Notes: generated by a model not told the origin, from the letters alone. DNA of 64,000 bases from Streptomyces sp. DG1A-41 (GCF_037055355.1 NZ_CP146350.1:5851001-5915000); one strand, 5' to 3'; counted from the first letter of the stretch, positions 19,719 to 29,096 are shown. Program-made: numbers and translations.

Positions 19719-20930
19719 TCAGGTCTGGCTGTAGCCGTCCAGGAAGTGCCCGATCCGGCCCACCGCGTCCCGCAGGTCCCCGACCGTCGGCAGGGTCACC
19801 ACCCGGAAGTGGTCGGGCTCCGGCCAGTTGAAGCCGGTGCCCTGTACCACCATGATCTTCTCGCGCCGGAGCAGGTCCAGGACCATCCGCCGGTCGTCCT
19901 TGATCTTGAAGACCTTGGGGTCGAGGCGCGGGAAGAGATACAGCGCCCCCTTCGGCTTCACGCAGGTCACGCCCGGGATCTGGGTCAGCAGCTCGTAGGC
20001 GACGTCCCGCTGCTCGCGCAGCCGGCCGCCCGGCAGGACCAGGTCGTTGATCGTCTGGCGGCCGCTGAGCGCGGCCACGACGCCGTGCTGCCCCGGCATG
20101 TTCGCGCACAGGCGCATGTTCGCGAGGATCGTCAGGCCCTCGATATAGGAGTCGGCGTGCGCGCGGGGCCCGGAGATCGACATCCAGCCGACCCGGTAGC
20201 CGGCCACCCGGTACGCCTTCGACATGCCGTTGAAGGTGAGGGTCAGCAGGTCGGGGGCGACGGCGGCGGTCGGGGTGTGCGTGGCCTCGTCGTAGAGGAT
20301 CTTGTCGTAGATCTCGTCCGAGCAGACCAGCAGATTGTGGCGGCGGGCGATGTCGGTGAGCCCCTTGAGCATCGCCTCGTCGTAGACGGCCCCGGTCGGG
20401 TTGTTCGGGTTGATGATCACGATCGCCTTGGTGCGGTCGGTGACCTTGCGTTCGACGTCGGCCAGGTCCGGCATCCAGTCGGACTGCTCGTCGCACCGGT
20501 AGTGCACGGCGGTGCCGCCGGACAGGGAGACGGCGGCGGTCCACAGCGGATAGTCCGGGGCGGGCACGAGGACCTCGTCCCCGTCGTCCAGCAGGCCCTG
20601 CATCGCCATCACGATCAGCTCGGAGACGCCGTTGCCGATGAAGACGTGCTCTACGTCCGTCTCGATGCCGAGGGTCTGGTTGTGCATCACGACCGCGCGG
20701 CGCGCGGCCAGCAGCCCCTTGGCGTCCCCGTACCCGTGCGCCGAGGACACGTTCCGGAGGATGTCCTCCAAGATTTCGGGCGGACACTCGAAGCCGAACG
20801 CGGCCGGGTTGCCGGTGTTCAGCTTGAGGATGCGGTGACCGGCGGCTTCCAGCCGCATCGCCTCCTCGAGCACCGGGCCCCGGATCTCGTAACAGACGTT
20901 GGCGAGCTTGGTCGACTGGATCACCTGCAT
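19719..20930 (-). CDS. alaA: Alanine/aspartate-type aminotransferase, AlaA family
   Basis: At 403 residues this is a fold-type I PLP enzyme. It follows E. coli AlaA almost segment for segment: ENVCYDIRGPVL-like opening, LKLNTGNPAAFGF, APDYPLWTAAVSLSGG, INPNNPTGAVY, and the PLP lysine K238 in NGMSKAYRVAGY. AlaA transfers the amino group of glutamate to pyruvate to give alanine. It is cytoplasmic. The ATG at 20930 matches the family start. No operon partner is evident; neighbours are a helical protein and a divergent membrane protein. Confidence 0.9.
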   Translation of the reverse strand: MQVIQSTKLANVCYEIRGPVLEEAMRLEAAGHRILKLNTGNPAAFGFECPPEILEDILRNVSSAHGYGDAKGLLAARRAVVMHNQTLGIETDVEHVFIGNGVSELIVMAMQGLLDDGDEVLVPAPDYPLWTAAVSLSGGTAVHYRCDEQSDWMPDLADVERKVTDRTKAIVIINPNNPTGAVYDEAMLKGLTDIARRHNLLVCSDEIYDKILYDEATHTPTAAVAPDLLTLTFNGMSKAYRVAGYRVGWMSISGPRAHADSYIEGLTILANMRLCANMPGQHGVVAALSGRQTINDLVLPGGRLREQRDVAYELLTQIPGVTCVKPKGALYLFPRLDPKVFKIKDDRRMVLDLLRREKIMVVQGTGFNWPEPDHFRVVTLPTVGDLRDAVGRIGHFLDGYSQT

Positions 20931-21056
20931 GTCTGGGAGCTTACGGCCCGGTATTGCGTCACGGGCCGTGTTTTCCGCCACGTGAGACGCGTCGGTTTGG
21001 GTGGATATCGCCGCACGCTGTCCCACCAGCACCATGGGTACCTAGAATTCGCCGAC

Positions 21057-21755
21057 ATGTTCAGGCCATCCGAGTACGCCGATGGGGCGACGAGCGGCGA
21101 GCCCCAGGGCCCGCCGAACGTGTACGTGCCGCGGGCCGTCCCGCCCCCGGCCTATGACGCGTACCCCGATCCCGCGGCGGCCCACGGATGGCAGGACGTG
21201 TACGCCCCCACGGACGCCCAGGACGCCACGCTCGGCATGGGCGACACACGTGAGCTGCCGCCGGTGCCGGCGCCGGCGCCCGGCCGGTCCGGTGCGGGCC
21301 GCCGCTCCCGGCGCGGACGGGGGTCCCGGCGTGCTCGCCGCGTGGCGGTCGCCGCCGGAGTCGTCGGCGTCGTGTCGGCGGCCTCGCTGATCGCCGGGCT
21401 CGGCTTCTCGCACGCGCCCTCCGGCGGGACGCGCCAGGGCGGCGGCCGGACGGGTCCGACGGCGGGGGAGTCACCGCCGGAGCCGTCCACCGGCACCGGT
21501 CGGGCATCGGCTCCCACGGTCCCGCTCGTCGACCGGCCGGCGCACAGTGACGAACCGTCCGGCGCCGCGTCCGCGAGCCCGTCCACGGCGGCGAGCCCCA
21601 CCCCGTCCGAGTCTTGGACGGACGCCCCGAGTCCCTCGGCCGGCAGCCCCACGGCCGGCCCTCCGACGACCTCCGCTCCCGCCGCCGCGTCCACCCCGGG
21701 CAAATCCGAGGGAAAGCGCGGACACGGTCCCGGCGGCACCAAGGGCCCCAAGTAG
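21057..21755 (+). CDS. Single-pass membrane protein with Ser/Pro/Ala-rich outer domain
   Basis: The 232-residue protein has a proline-rich cytoplasmic N-terminus, a very basic stretch (residues about 82-99), one membrane helix (about 100-120) and a low-complexity Ser/Thr/Pro tail of some 110 residues outside the cell. Such tails often span the wall or carry sugars. No recognisable domain is present. It is divergent from alaA with a 126-base gap. The low-complexity composition limits any functional call. Confidence 0.7.
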   Translation: MFRPSEYADGATSGEPQGPPNVYVPRAVPPPAYDAYPDPAAAHGWQDVYAPTDAQDATLGMGDTRELPPVPAPAPGRSGAGRRSRRGRGSRRARRVAVAAGVVGVVSAASLIAGLGFSHAPSGGTRQGGGRTGPTAGESPPEPSTGTGRASAPTVPLVDRPAHSDEPSGAASASPSTAASPTPSESWTDAPSPSAGSPTAGPPTTSAPAAASTPGKSEGKRGHGPGGTKGPK

Positions 21756-21868
21756 TCCGCCCGTCAGGGCCGTTGAGTAGGGTCGGGCCGAACGGGCGGG
21801 TCACGCGCGCAGAACAACTCCTTGCCCCACCCGCCTTGCGACGATCACAATGCGCATGACAACAGTGC

Positions 21869-21895
21869 AGGCGGCCGGAAGATTTCCGGCCGCCT
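21869..21895. terminator. 12-bp hairpin in front of the serine protease
   Basis: AGGCGGCCGGAA (21869-21880) and TTCCGGCCGCCT (21884-21895) pair perfectly around GAT. The hairpin ends 22 bases before the protease ATG. It could terminate the preceding gene or sit in the protease leader and affect its expression. No T run follows. Confidence 0.5.
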
Positions 21896-21917
21896 CCGTC
21901 GCAAGAGGGGACCCCCC

Positions 21918-22841
21918 ATGAGAAAACCTCTCGCAGCCGCGTTCTGCGCCCTGGCGATAGCCGGGGCCGGCGCGGCTCCCGCGACCGCTGCCGAGGCCGC
22001 CCCCACGGGCGTCGGCAAGGTCGCGGACACGGGCTCGGCCACGTCCGCCGTGACGGACGTGGTCACGTCCGTGGAGCAGACGCTGTCCGGGCTCAACCCG
22101 TCGGCCAAGGCCGTGAACCTGGCCGGCACCGTCGCGCTCAGCAACTGCTCCGGTTCCGTCGTCCGCATGCCGGACTCCGAGGCCAACGACCCGGCGCTGG
22201 TGATGACCAACGGCCACTGCCTGGAGTCCGGCTTCCCCGGCCCCGGCGAGGTCCTCGTCGACAAGGCGTCCAGCCGCACCTTCAGCCTGCTCAACGCCTC
22301 CGGCTCGCGCGTCGCCACCCTGCGCGCCGCCAAGCTCGCGTACGGCACGATGACCGACACGGACGTCGCGTTCTACCAGCTCACCACCACCTACGGGCAG
22401 ATCAAGAGCTCGTACGGCATCAACCCGCTGACGCTCAACGACACGCACCCGGTCGCCGGTACCGCCATCAGCATCCCCTCCGGCTACTGGAAGCGCGTCT
22501 ACAGCTGCGACATCGACGGGTTCGCGTACCGCCTGAAGGAGGGCGACTGGACCTGGAAGGACTCGGTCCGTTACACCTCCGCCTGCAACACCATCGGCGG
22601 CACGTCCGGCTCGCCCGTCGTCGACGAGGCCACCGGCAAGGTCGTCGCCGTCAACAACACCGGCAACGAGGACGGCGAGCGCTGCACGGTGAACAACCCC
22701 TGCGAGGTCGACGCCAGCGGCAATGTGACGGTCCGCAAGGGCATCAACTACGGCCAGGAGACCTACCAGATCCCGGCCTGCTTCGGCATCGACAACAAGC
22801 TCGACCTGAGCGCGAGCGGCTGCACCCTGCCCAAGCCGTAA
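21918..22841 (+). CDS. Secreted trypsin-like serine protease
   Basis: The 307-residue preprotein has a signal peptide (cleavage near ATAAEA, residue 25) and an S1/V8-type domain. The catalytic triad is visible: His100 in TNGHC, Asp149 in DTDVAF and Ser230 in GTSGSP. Several cysteines could form disulfides. It probably acts outside the cell in protein breakdown; specificity is not evident. The ATG at 21918 lies after AGAGGGG, and a perfect hairpin sits in the presumed leader. Confidence 0.88.
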   Translation: MRKPLAAAFCALAIAGAGAAPATAAEAAPTGVGKVADTGSATSAVTDVVTSVEQTLSGLNPSAKAVNLAGTVALSNCSGSVVRMPDSEANDPALVMTNGHCLESGFPGPGEVLVDKASSRTFSLLNASGSRVATLRAAKLAYGTMTDTDVAFYQLTTTYGQIKSSYGINPLTLNDTHPVAGTAISIPSGYWKRVYSCDIDGFAYRLKEGDWTWKDSVRYTSACNTIGGTSGSPVVDEATGKVVAVNNTGNEDGERCTVNNPCEVDASGNVTVRKGINYGQETYQIPACFGIDNKLDLSASGCTLPKP

Positions 22842-22869
22842 GGCGAGGGCAGCGCCCCGGGTCGGGCGG

Positions 22870-24480
22870 TCACGCGGGAGTCCTGCGAACCGCCCGGCCC
22901 GCCAGGGCGTCCGTGCGACGCCCGTCCTCGATCACGAACCGCCCGCCGACCAGCACGTACGGGATGCCCGTCGGGAGCACGCGCGGCTCGGCGAAGCTCG
23001 ACCCCGCCGCGACCGTCGCCGGGTCGAAGAGGACCAGGTCGGCTGCATACCCCTCGCGCACCAGGCCCCGGTCCGGTAGCCGGAGCCGGGCCGCCGGGCG
23101 CGAGGTGAGGTGAGCGACGCACTCCTCCAGCGACAGCACTCCCAACTCCCGTACGTAGTGCCCGAAATAGTGCGGGAACGTGCCGTACGCCCGCGGGTGC
23201 GGCTTGGCGCCCTGGAGAATCCCGTCCGAGCCGCCGGTGTGGACGCGGTGGCGCATGATCGCCCGGACGTTCTCCTCGTGGCCGACGTGCTGGAGGATCG
23301 TCGGCGCCAGCCGGTCGGCCAGCAGCAGCCCGCGCGCGGTCTCCCAGGGTGCCTCGCCCCGCACGTCCGCCGACTCCTGGACCGTATGGCCGACGAACTC
23401 GGTCAGCGCCGGATCGCCCACGCCCGAGATCTCGATCGTGTCCCACTCGACGGGCAGGCCGTGGCAGCCGTCCGAGCCGGTGACCTCCAGGTCGCGGCGG
23501 ATCCGTTCGGCCGTCTCGTCGTCCGCCAGCCGCTCGACGACCTGCCCGGGGCCGCCCTCGCTCGCCCAGCTCGGCAGCAGGGCCGCCAGCGTCGTACAGC
23601 CCGGTGTGTAGGGATACGTGTCGAGGCTGATGTCCGCCCCGGCCGCCAGCGCCTCGTCCAGCAGGGCCAGCAGCTCAGGCGCCCGGCCCTTGTTCACGCC
23701 GAAGTTCATGGTGGCGTGGGTGAGATGCAGGGGGCAGCCCGCCTCCCGGGTCAGCGCGACCATCTCCTCGTACGCCTCCAGGGCGCCCGCGCCGTAGGAG
23801 CGGTGGTGCGGGCCGTAGTAGCCGCCGTACGACGCCACCACCCGGCACAGCTCGGTCAGTTCGGCGTCCCTCGCGTACATGCCGGGCGTGTACGTCAGCC
23901 CCGACGACATGCCGACGGCGCCCTGCTCCATGCCCTCGGCGACCAACTGGCGCATCCGGTCCAGCTCTTGCGGGGTGGCCTCCCGGTCCTCCCAGCCGAC
24001 GGCGAGCGCGCGGACCGTGCCCTGCGGGATCAGGTACGCCGCGTTCACGGCGACCCCGCGGTCGATACGGTCCAGGTACTCGCCCACCGTCCGCCAGTCG
24101 AAGTCGATGTCGTCGCCCGAGCCGTTCCACCCGGCGATCGCCCGGCGCACCTCGCCGAGCGTGCGGTCGTCGACCGGCGCGTACGACAGCCCGTCCTGGC
24201 CGAGGACCTCCAGCGTGACGCCCTGCGCGGCCTTGGCGCTGTGGTCGGGGTCGCGCAGCAGGGCCAGGTCGCTGTGGGCGTGCATGTCGACGAAGCCGGG
24301 GGAGAGGACGAGGCCCTCGGCGTCCAGCTCCCGGCGCGCCTTGGGCCGCTGGCAGCCGGCCGCGGCGGCCTCCTTGACGATTCCCGTGATCCGGCCGCCG
24401 CCGACCACGACATCGGCCCGGTAGGAGTCCGCGCCGGAGCCGTCGATGACGTCCGCGTCCCGGATGACGAGCTCCTCCAC
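22870..24480 (-). CDS. N-acyl-D-amino-acid deacylase (D-aminoacylase)
   Basis: The 536-residue amidohydrolase has the metal-binding MHAHSDLAL and GFVDMHAH region near residue 65 and closing segments typical of D-aminoacylases (TGGSDGI, ADLVLFDP). The enzyme releases free D-amino acids from N-acyl forms, a way to use cell-wall or antibiotic-derived D-residues. Its GTG at 24480 is 12 bases after the stop of the deaminase gene, so they are co-transcribed, and the products would feed the deaminase. Confidence 0.9.
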   Translation of the reverse strand: MEELVIRDADVIDGSGADSYRADVVVGGGRITGIVKEAAAAGCQRPKARRELDAEGLVLSPGFVDMHAHSDLALLRDPDHSAKAAQGVTLEVLGQDGLSYAPVDDRTLGEVRRAIAGWNGSGDDIDFDWRTVGEYLDRIDRGVAVNAAYLIPQGTVRALAVGWEDREATPQELDRMRQLVAEGMEQGAVGMSSGLTYTPGMYARDAELTELCRVVASYGGYYGPHHRSYGAGALEAYEEMVALTREAGCPLHLTHATMNFGVNKGRAPELLALLDEALAAGADISLDTYPYTPGCTTLAALLPSWASEGGPGQVVERLADDETAERIRRDLEVTGSDGCHGLPVEWDTIEISGVGDPALTEFVGHTVQESADVRGEAPWETARGLLLADRLAPTILQHVGHEENVRAIMRHRVHTGGSDGILQGAKPHPRAYGTFPHYFGHYVRELGVLSLEECVAHLTSRPAARLRLPDRGLVREGYAADLVLFDPATVAAGSSFAEPRVLPTGIPYVLVGGRFVIEDGRRTDALAGRAVRRTPA

Positions 24481-24492
24481 CGCGCCGGCCTC

Positions 24493-25770
24493 CTAGAAGA
24501 ACGTACGGACGTAGTCGACGACCGTGCCGTCCGCCTGAGCGACCGGGATGAGCGGCCACTTGTCGAACGACGTGCACGGATGGGACAGACCCAGACCGAC
24601 CCAGTCACCCACCTCAAGATCCGCCTCCGGCGTGGTGCTCAGCCAGGCGTGCTGGTCGGACAGGCCCGTCACCGACACCCCGGTGGCCGGGCGCTCGGCG
24701 CCGTCCCGGCGGATCACCTGGGCGAAGGGCAGGTCGAGGTCGTAGGCCGCGTCCCGCTTGCCCGCGTTGACGAAGGCCTGCTCGGCGGAGGGCCGTGACA
24801 CCACCTGCGTCCACAGGCGGAACGCCGGTTCCAGGGCGCCCTCCTCGGGCACACGGTTGAACGGGGTCAGCTTGCGGTAGTGGCCGTCGTCGTGCGAGAC
24901 GTAGGCGCCCGAGCGGAGCAGCTTCAGCACCGGCAGGGAGAGTTCGGGGATCTCCGCGAAGACGTCGGCGACCGCGTCGAACCAGGCGCTGCCGCCCGCG
25001 CTGACGATGATCTCGTCCGCACCGGAGAACCGTCCGGCCCTGTCGAAGTCGGCGGCGAGCGCGACCAGCCGCCGCAGCCACGCCGTCACCCGCTCCGGGT
25101 CGGCCTTCGGCACCTCGCCCTCGTAGCCCGCGACGCCGACGAGCCGCAGGGGCCGCGCACCCGCCACCGCGTCCGCGACCGCCGCGCACTCCGCCTCCGT
25201 GCGCACTCCGGTACGGGCGCCCTCCCCGGCGGCGAGTTCGACGACGACGTCCAGCGGGCGCCGGGCACCGCTCATCGCGGCGTCCATCAGCTCCACCCCG
25301 CGCACGGAGTCGACGTAGCACACGAAGCGGAACTCCGGGTCGGCGTCGAGCTCGGCCGAGACCCAGCGCAGGGCCGCCGGGTCGACCAGCTCGTTCGCCA
25401 GGAACACGCGCCGGGTCCCGAACGCGCGCGCCACCCGCACCTGATGCGGCACCGCCAGCGTGATGCCCCACGCCCCGTGCTCGATCTGCCGCTGGAACAG
25501 CTGCGGCGCCATGGAGGTCTTGCCGTGCGGCGCGAAGGCCAGGCCGTGCCGGTCCGCGTACGTCTCCATCAGCCTCAGGTTGTGCTCCAGGCGCTCGGCG
25601 GACAGCGCCAGCACGGGCGTGGTGAAGCCGCCCGTGAAGAGGTTCCGGCGCTGGGCGGCCAGTTCGCCCACGGTCAGGCCGTCGGCGTCCGGCGGGAGGC
25701 CCTTGAAACGGTGGTCGACGCGCTCGGCGGCAACCCGGGCGAGGGAGTCGGCGGCGGTATCGGCTGTCAT
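24493..25770 (-). CDS. PLP-dependent D-amino-acid deaminase (DSD1-like, alanine racemase N fold)
   Basis: The 425-residue protein opens with an alanine racemase-like barrel holding the PLP lysine in APHGKTSMAP, and ends with a D-serine dehydratase-like domain whose HPCTSFDKW contains the His and Cys used for zinc in eukaryotic-type D-serine dehydratase. Members deaminate or cleave D-Ser, D-Thr and similar residues, releasing a reactive enamine and then a 2-oxo acid. The RidA gene across the divergent promoter would deal with that enamine. First gene of the minus-strand operon. Confidence 0.82.
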   Translation of the reverse strand: MTADTAADSLARVAAERVDHRFKGLPPDADGLTVGELAAQRRNLFTGGFTTPVLALSAERLEHNLRLMETYADRHGLAFAPHGKTSMAPQLFQRQIEHGAWGITLAVPHQVRVARAFGTRRVFLANELVDPAALRWVSAELDADPEFRFVCYVDSVRGVELMDAAMSGARRPLDVVVELAAGEGARTGVRTEAECAAVADAVAGARPLRLVGVAGYEGEVPKADPERVTAWLRRLVALAADFDRAGRFSGADEIIVSAGGSAWFDAVADVFAEIPELSLPVLKLLRSGAYVSHDDGHYRKLTPFNRVPEEGALEPAFRLWTQVVSRPSAEQAFVNAGKRDAAYDLDLPFAQVIRRDGAERPATGVSVTGLSDQHAWLSTTPEADLEVGDWVGLGLSHPCTSFDKWPLIPVAQADGTVVDYVRTFF

Positions 25771-25791
25771 GGAGCCTCCCTGATCAGGGGC

Positions 25792-25808
25792 GTTGCATTA
25801 TGTGCAAC
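25792..25808. promoter_or_regulatory. 17-bp palindrome between deaminase and IclR genes
   Basis: GTTGCA (25792-25797) and TGCAAC (25803-25808) are perfect inverted half-sites around TTATG. The site lies 22 bases from the deaminase start and 176 bases from the IclR start, inside the divergent promoter region. It is the obvious binding site for the adjacent IclR regulator on the catabolic operon. Confidence 0.65.
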
Positions 25809-25983
25809 AGCCATTGCGTATATCGCCCGACGCTGTCTAACATCTCGGCCACCCGGGGTCAACGAAAGCGGCCGCGCAGGTCGTTCCCTCCCCCGGGGGC
25901 GCCTTCGCCGCCGGGTTCTCCCCGCCGCCCTGCGCGGACTGCCCGTCGGACACCCAGCGGGCCCCGGAGGAGGTACGGACGCC

Positions 25984-26745
25984 ATGAGCCAGACCGTCGA
26001 CCGGGCGCTCGGCATCCTGCCGCTGCTCGCGGAGGGCCCCGCCGACCTGGGGCAGGTCGCCGACCGTCTCGGCGTGCACAAGTCCACGGCCCTGCGCCTG
26101 CTGCGCACCCTCCACGAGCACGGCCTCGTCTACCGCCAGTCCGACCAGCGCTACCGCCTGGGCGCCCGCCTCTTCGCGCTCGCCCAGGAGGCGATGGAGA
26201 ACCTCGACGTCCGTGAGATCGCCCACCCCCATCTCGTACGCCTCAACGAGCAGTGCGGCCACACCGTGCACCTCGCCGTGTACGAGGAGGACGAGGTCCT
26301 CTACATCGACAAGGTGGAGAGCCGGTACCCGGTGCGCATGTACTCGCGGATCGGCAAGCCCGTCGCCATCACCGTCGCCGCGGTCGCGAAGCTGCTGCTG
26401 GCCGACCTGCCCGAGCACGAGCGCCGGGCGGTGGCGGAGAAGCTCGACTACCCCGCGTACACGTCCCGTTCGACACCCGACGCCGGCGCGTTCCTGCGCG
26501 AGCTGGAGAAGGTGCGCGAACAGGGCTGGGCCACCGACCTCGGCGGCCACGAGGAGTCCGTCAACTGCGTCGCGGCGCCCATCCGCGGCGCCGACGGCCG
26601 GGTCGTCGCCGCGATGTCTGTCTCCGCGCCGAACGTCGTCGTCACCGCCGACGAACTCCTCACCCTCCTGCCGTTGGTGCGCCGTACGGCGGACGCCATC
26701 AGCGGCGAGTACTCCGGCAGAACACCAGTGAAGGGCACCGCATGA
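25984..26745 (+). CDS. IclR-family regulator of the D-amino-acid locus
   Basis: The 253-residue protein has an N-terminal winged HTH (LGQVADRLGVHKSTALRLLRTL) and the C-terminal IclR effector-binding domain (HTVHLAVYEEDEVLYID onward). The ATG at 25984 follows GGAGG. It is divergent from the deaminase/D-aminoacylase operon and overlaps RidA by ATGA, so it likely controls all three. IclR proteins bind a pathway metabolite and act as repressor or activator; here a D-amino acid or its oxo acid is the likely signal (inference). Confidence 0.92.
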   Translation: MSQTVDRALGILPLLAEGPADLGQVADRLGVHKSTALRLLRTLHEHGLVYRQSDQRYRLGARLFALAQEAMENLDVREIAHPHLVRLNEQCGHTVHLAVYEEDEVLYIDKVESRYPVRMYSRIGKPVAITVAAVAKLLLADLPEHERRAVAEKLDYPAYTSRSTPDAGAFLRELEKVREQGWATDLGGHEESVNCVAAPIRGADGRVVAAMSVSAPNVVVTADELLTLLPLVRRTADAISGEYSGRTPVKGTA

Positions 26746-27152
26746 CGGACAAGACCGCACTCACCCCCAAGACCCACACCACCCCGCCGGCGAAGTTCTC
26801 GCACGGCGTGAAGAAGGGCAACATCCTCCAGGTCGCCGGCCAGGTCGGCTTCCTGCCCGCCGAGGAGGGCAAGCCGCCCACGCCCGCCGGGCCGACCCTG
26901 CGCGAGCAGACCCTCCAGACCCTGGCCAACGTCAAGGCGGTCCTTCAGGAGGGCGGCGCCGGCTGGGACGACGTGATGATGGTCCGCGTCTACCTGACGG
27001 ACGTGGCCCACTTCGCCGAGTTCAACGAGATCTACGACGCGTACCTCGAGGAGCAGGGCCTGACCCAGCCGCCCGCCGCGCGCACGACGGTCTACGTGGG
27101 CCTGCCCGCGGGTCTCCTCGTCGAGATCGACGCGCTGGCCGTCCTAATCTGA
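26742..27152 (+). CDS. RidA-family enamine/imine deaminase
   Basis: At 136 residues it is the normal length for the Rid family. The conserved arginine is at residue 114 in AARTTVYVG, followed by LPAGLLVEIDALAV. RidA hydrolyses reactive enamines such as 2-aminoacrylate that PLP enzymes release and that would otherwise inactivate other PLP enzymes. It is translationally coupled to the IclR gene, consistent with serving the D-amino-acid deaminase next door. Confidence 0.9.
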   Translation: MTDKTALTPKTHTTPPAKFSHGVKKGNILQVAGQVGFLPAEEGKPPTPAGPTLREQTLQTLANVKAVLQEGGAGWDDVMMVRVYLTDVAHFAEFNEIYDAYLEEQGLTQPPAARTTVYVGLPAGLLVEIDALAVLI

Positions 27153-27162
27153 TAACGAAGTC

Positions 27163-27243
27163 GGGGCTGGCTGTGTGCGGCACAGGTTTGTCGACCATAC
27201 TGCTCCGCTGTGGAGCAGCGCATAGGTTCGAGCAGCCAGCCCC
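27163..27243 (+). promoter_or_regulatory. Nested inverted repeats around a GTG start
   Basis: GGGGCTGGCTG (27163-27173) pairs perfectly with CAGCCAGCCCC (27233-27243). Inside, CTGCTCC (27200-27206) pairs with GGAGCAG (27212-27218). The GTG start of the next gene (27210) overlaps the inner loop and stem. The transcript could hide its own start codon. Alternatively the outer arms act as terminator of the RidA operon and the gene is leaderless from CATACT at 27197. Confidence 0.45.
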
Positions 27244-27731
27244 TTAAGGCCGAGCCCGTGAAGGGCGCCGGATTCGACCCGGCCTTCATACCCGGGCTCA
27301 CGTCACCCGCGTCCGGAAGGACGGAGGGCGACGGGCCGGAGAAGGAGCCTGAAGTCGCCGAGGCCGAGGAAGCCGAGGAGGCCGCCCCTGAGTCGGAGGA
27401 GGCGGCGGAGACGTCCCCCTCCGAGCCGGAGGAGGCCGACGTCGACGGTCCCGTCTTCGAGGCGTCCGACCGCCGCGCGAGGATAGTCGCCGACCACAGA
27501 GGCGTCCGACTGTCCCTGGACGACCAGGAGTGCGAGTTCCGCTGGGACGAGATCGGGGCGGTCGAAACGGAGACCGCCCGCTTCGGCAAGCGCTACACCG
27601 TCACCGTCCACACCCCTGACCGGCGCTGGTACCCGATCGAGATCGAAGCACCGGCCAGGAGCCGTTTCACGGAGTGGGACGAGCAGCTGGACGCGGTGCT
27701 GGACGCCTACTTCGAGGAAGACGCCGAGTAG
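27210..27731 (+). CDS. Acidic hypothetical protein with C-terminal beta domain
   Basis: The 173-residue protein has a Glu/Ala-rich low-complexity stretch (about residues 35-80) followed by a compact domain of some 90 residues, with ARIVADHRGVRLSL and WYPIEIEAP, that looks like a small PH-like or beta-sandwich fold. No catalytic residues or membrane helix. The GTG start is chosen as the first start in the frame; no ribosome site precedes it. Seen commonly in Streptomyces as far as I recall. Function unknown. Confidence 0.72.
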   Translation: MEQRIGSSSQPLKAEPVKGAGFDPAFIPGLTSPASGRTEGDGPEKEPEVAEAEEAEEAAPESEEAAETSPSEPEEADVDGPVFEASDRRARIVADHRGVRLSLDDQECEFRWDEIGAVETETARFGKRYTVTVHTPDRRWYPIEIEAPARSRFTEWDEQLDAVLDAYFEEDAE

Positions 27732-27743
27732 CGGGCCGAGCGG

Positions 27744-29096
27744 CTACCGGCAGTACTGCGTTTCCTTGCCGATCGACCGGTACATGCAGTCCGCGTTCTC
27801 CAGCAGCTGCAACACCGCGTCCCGGTTACGGGAGGTCTCCCGCTCGATCACCTCGTCGGGCGGGTAGAACCCACCGCCGCCGGACCTCGGATACATCTCG
27901 AACGTGTACCCGAAGATCTTGTGCGCGCCCCAGAGGTAGTCGTCGATCGACCCGTCCGTGATGTACAGGTCGCTGGACTGCTCCGCCGTGTACCCGTTGC
28001 TCGCGGCCATCTTCTGCCCGACCGCCTTGAACGCCGCGTTGTCGTCCGCGGTCATCCCGGTCGTCGTGTCGGAGTACGTGTAGCCGAACGGCCACAGCAC
28101 CAGCTCGCTGTACGTGTGGAAGTCGATGCCGGCCTTGATCTGCTGCACCCCGCCGACGACCCGGCTGCGCACGAAGTCGGCGACGACCTTCACCTCGGGC
28201 GCGGACTCGGCCGCCGGGCCGCGGTAGGTGTCGGAGGACGGTGAGCCCGAGGAGCCGCCGCAGCAGCCCCAGCGGTAGTTCCAGTTGCGGTTGAGGTCGG
28301 TACCGACATACGAACTGCCGCTGTTGGGCTGGCGGTTCTTGCGCCACGAGCGGTAAGACCCGGTGGCGATGTCGTACTCGCCGCCGTCCGGGTTGATGTC
28401 CGGGATGATCCAGATCTCACGATTGTTCACCATGCCGGTGACGCGCGAGTCGGAGCCGTAGTCGGAGGTCAGCTCGCGCAGCAGGTAGAGCGCCATCTCG
28501 ACGGTGAGGTGCTCGCGGGCGTGCTGGTGGTGCGTGAACAGCACCTCCGGCTCGGACTCGTCGCTGCCCACGTTGTCGCTGATCTTGACGGCGACGATGT
28601 TCCGGCCCTGGTACGACTTGCCGATCACGCGCTGGCTGGCGATGGAGGGGTTGGCCGAGACGATCGAGTTGATCTCGCTCGTCATCTCCGCGTAGTTGTG
28701 GTAGCGCGAGTCGGCGGACGGGAAGTCGTGGATCCGGACGTCGTCCTCGCCGGCGGACCGGTCGGGCACCGCGCCGAACGGGGTGACCTCGTAGCCCAGC
28801 GCGCGCAGCTTCTTGATCTGGTCCGCGCGTCCGGAGACGACGACACCGTGGCCATGGGCCTCGTCCACGGTCACGCCGGTGCGCTGAAGTGCCGTGCGGT
28901 CCTTGGCCGTCGAGTGCATGTGGATTTCGTACTGCCGGACGTCGTCGGCCGACGGGGCCGCCTTGGGGGCGCTGTCGGCGGTGGCGTCCGAGGTCGTCGC
29001 GGTCAGGGGCGCCGCGAGGGCGAGTGCGAGGAGGGCGGCGAGGGCGGCGGTGCGTCTGCCGGTGCGGGCACCGGAGCCTCGTATGCGGAGTCGCAT
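27744..29096 (-). CDS. Secreted zinc carboxypeptidase, M14 family
   Basis: The 450-residue preproprotein has a long signal peptide, a propeptide of about 90 residues and an M14 domain. Zinc ligands are His192 and Glu195 (HARE) and His327 in GIDFHTYSE; the general base is Glu400 in YTFEMYP. This matches Streptomyces carboxypeptidases (T/SG type) that remove C-terminal residues from peptides outside the cell. The ATG at 29096 has AAGGAG upstream. The gene converges with the acidic protein gene, leaving 12 bases between stops. Confidence 0.93.
   Translation of the reverse strand: MRLRIRGSGARTGRRTAALAALLALALAAPLTATTSDATADSAPKAAPSADDVRQYEIHMHSTAKDRTALQRTGVTVDEAHGHGVVVSGRADQIKKLRALGYEVTPFGAVPDRSAGEDDVRIHDFPSADSRYHNYAEMTSEINSIVSANPSIASQRVIGKSYQGRNIVAVKISDNVGSDESEPEVLFTHHQHAREHLTVEMALYLLRELTSDYGSDSRVTGMVNNREIWIIPDINPDGGEYDIATGSYRSWRKNRQPNSGSSYVGTDLNRNWNYRWGCCGGSSGSPSSDTYRGPAAESAPEVKVVADFVRSRVVGGVQQIKAGIDFHTYSELVLWPFGYTYSDTTTGMTADDNAAFKAVGQKMAASNGYTAEQSSDLYITDGSIDDYLWGAHKIFGYTFEMYPRSGGGGFYPPDEVIERETSRNRDAVLQLLENADCMYRSIGKETQYCR

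Noticed and set aside
24880-25983. Plus-strand extension of the IclR frame far upstream
   Set aside because: It would overlap the whole deaminase gene; the ATG at 25984 has GGAGG and begins exactly at the family's HTH.
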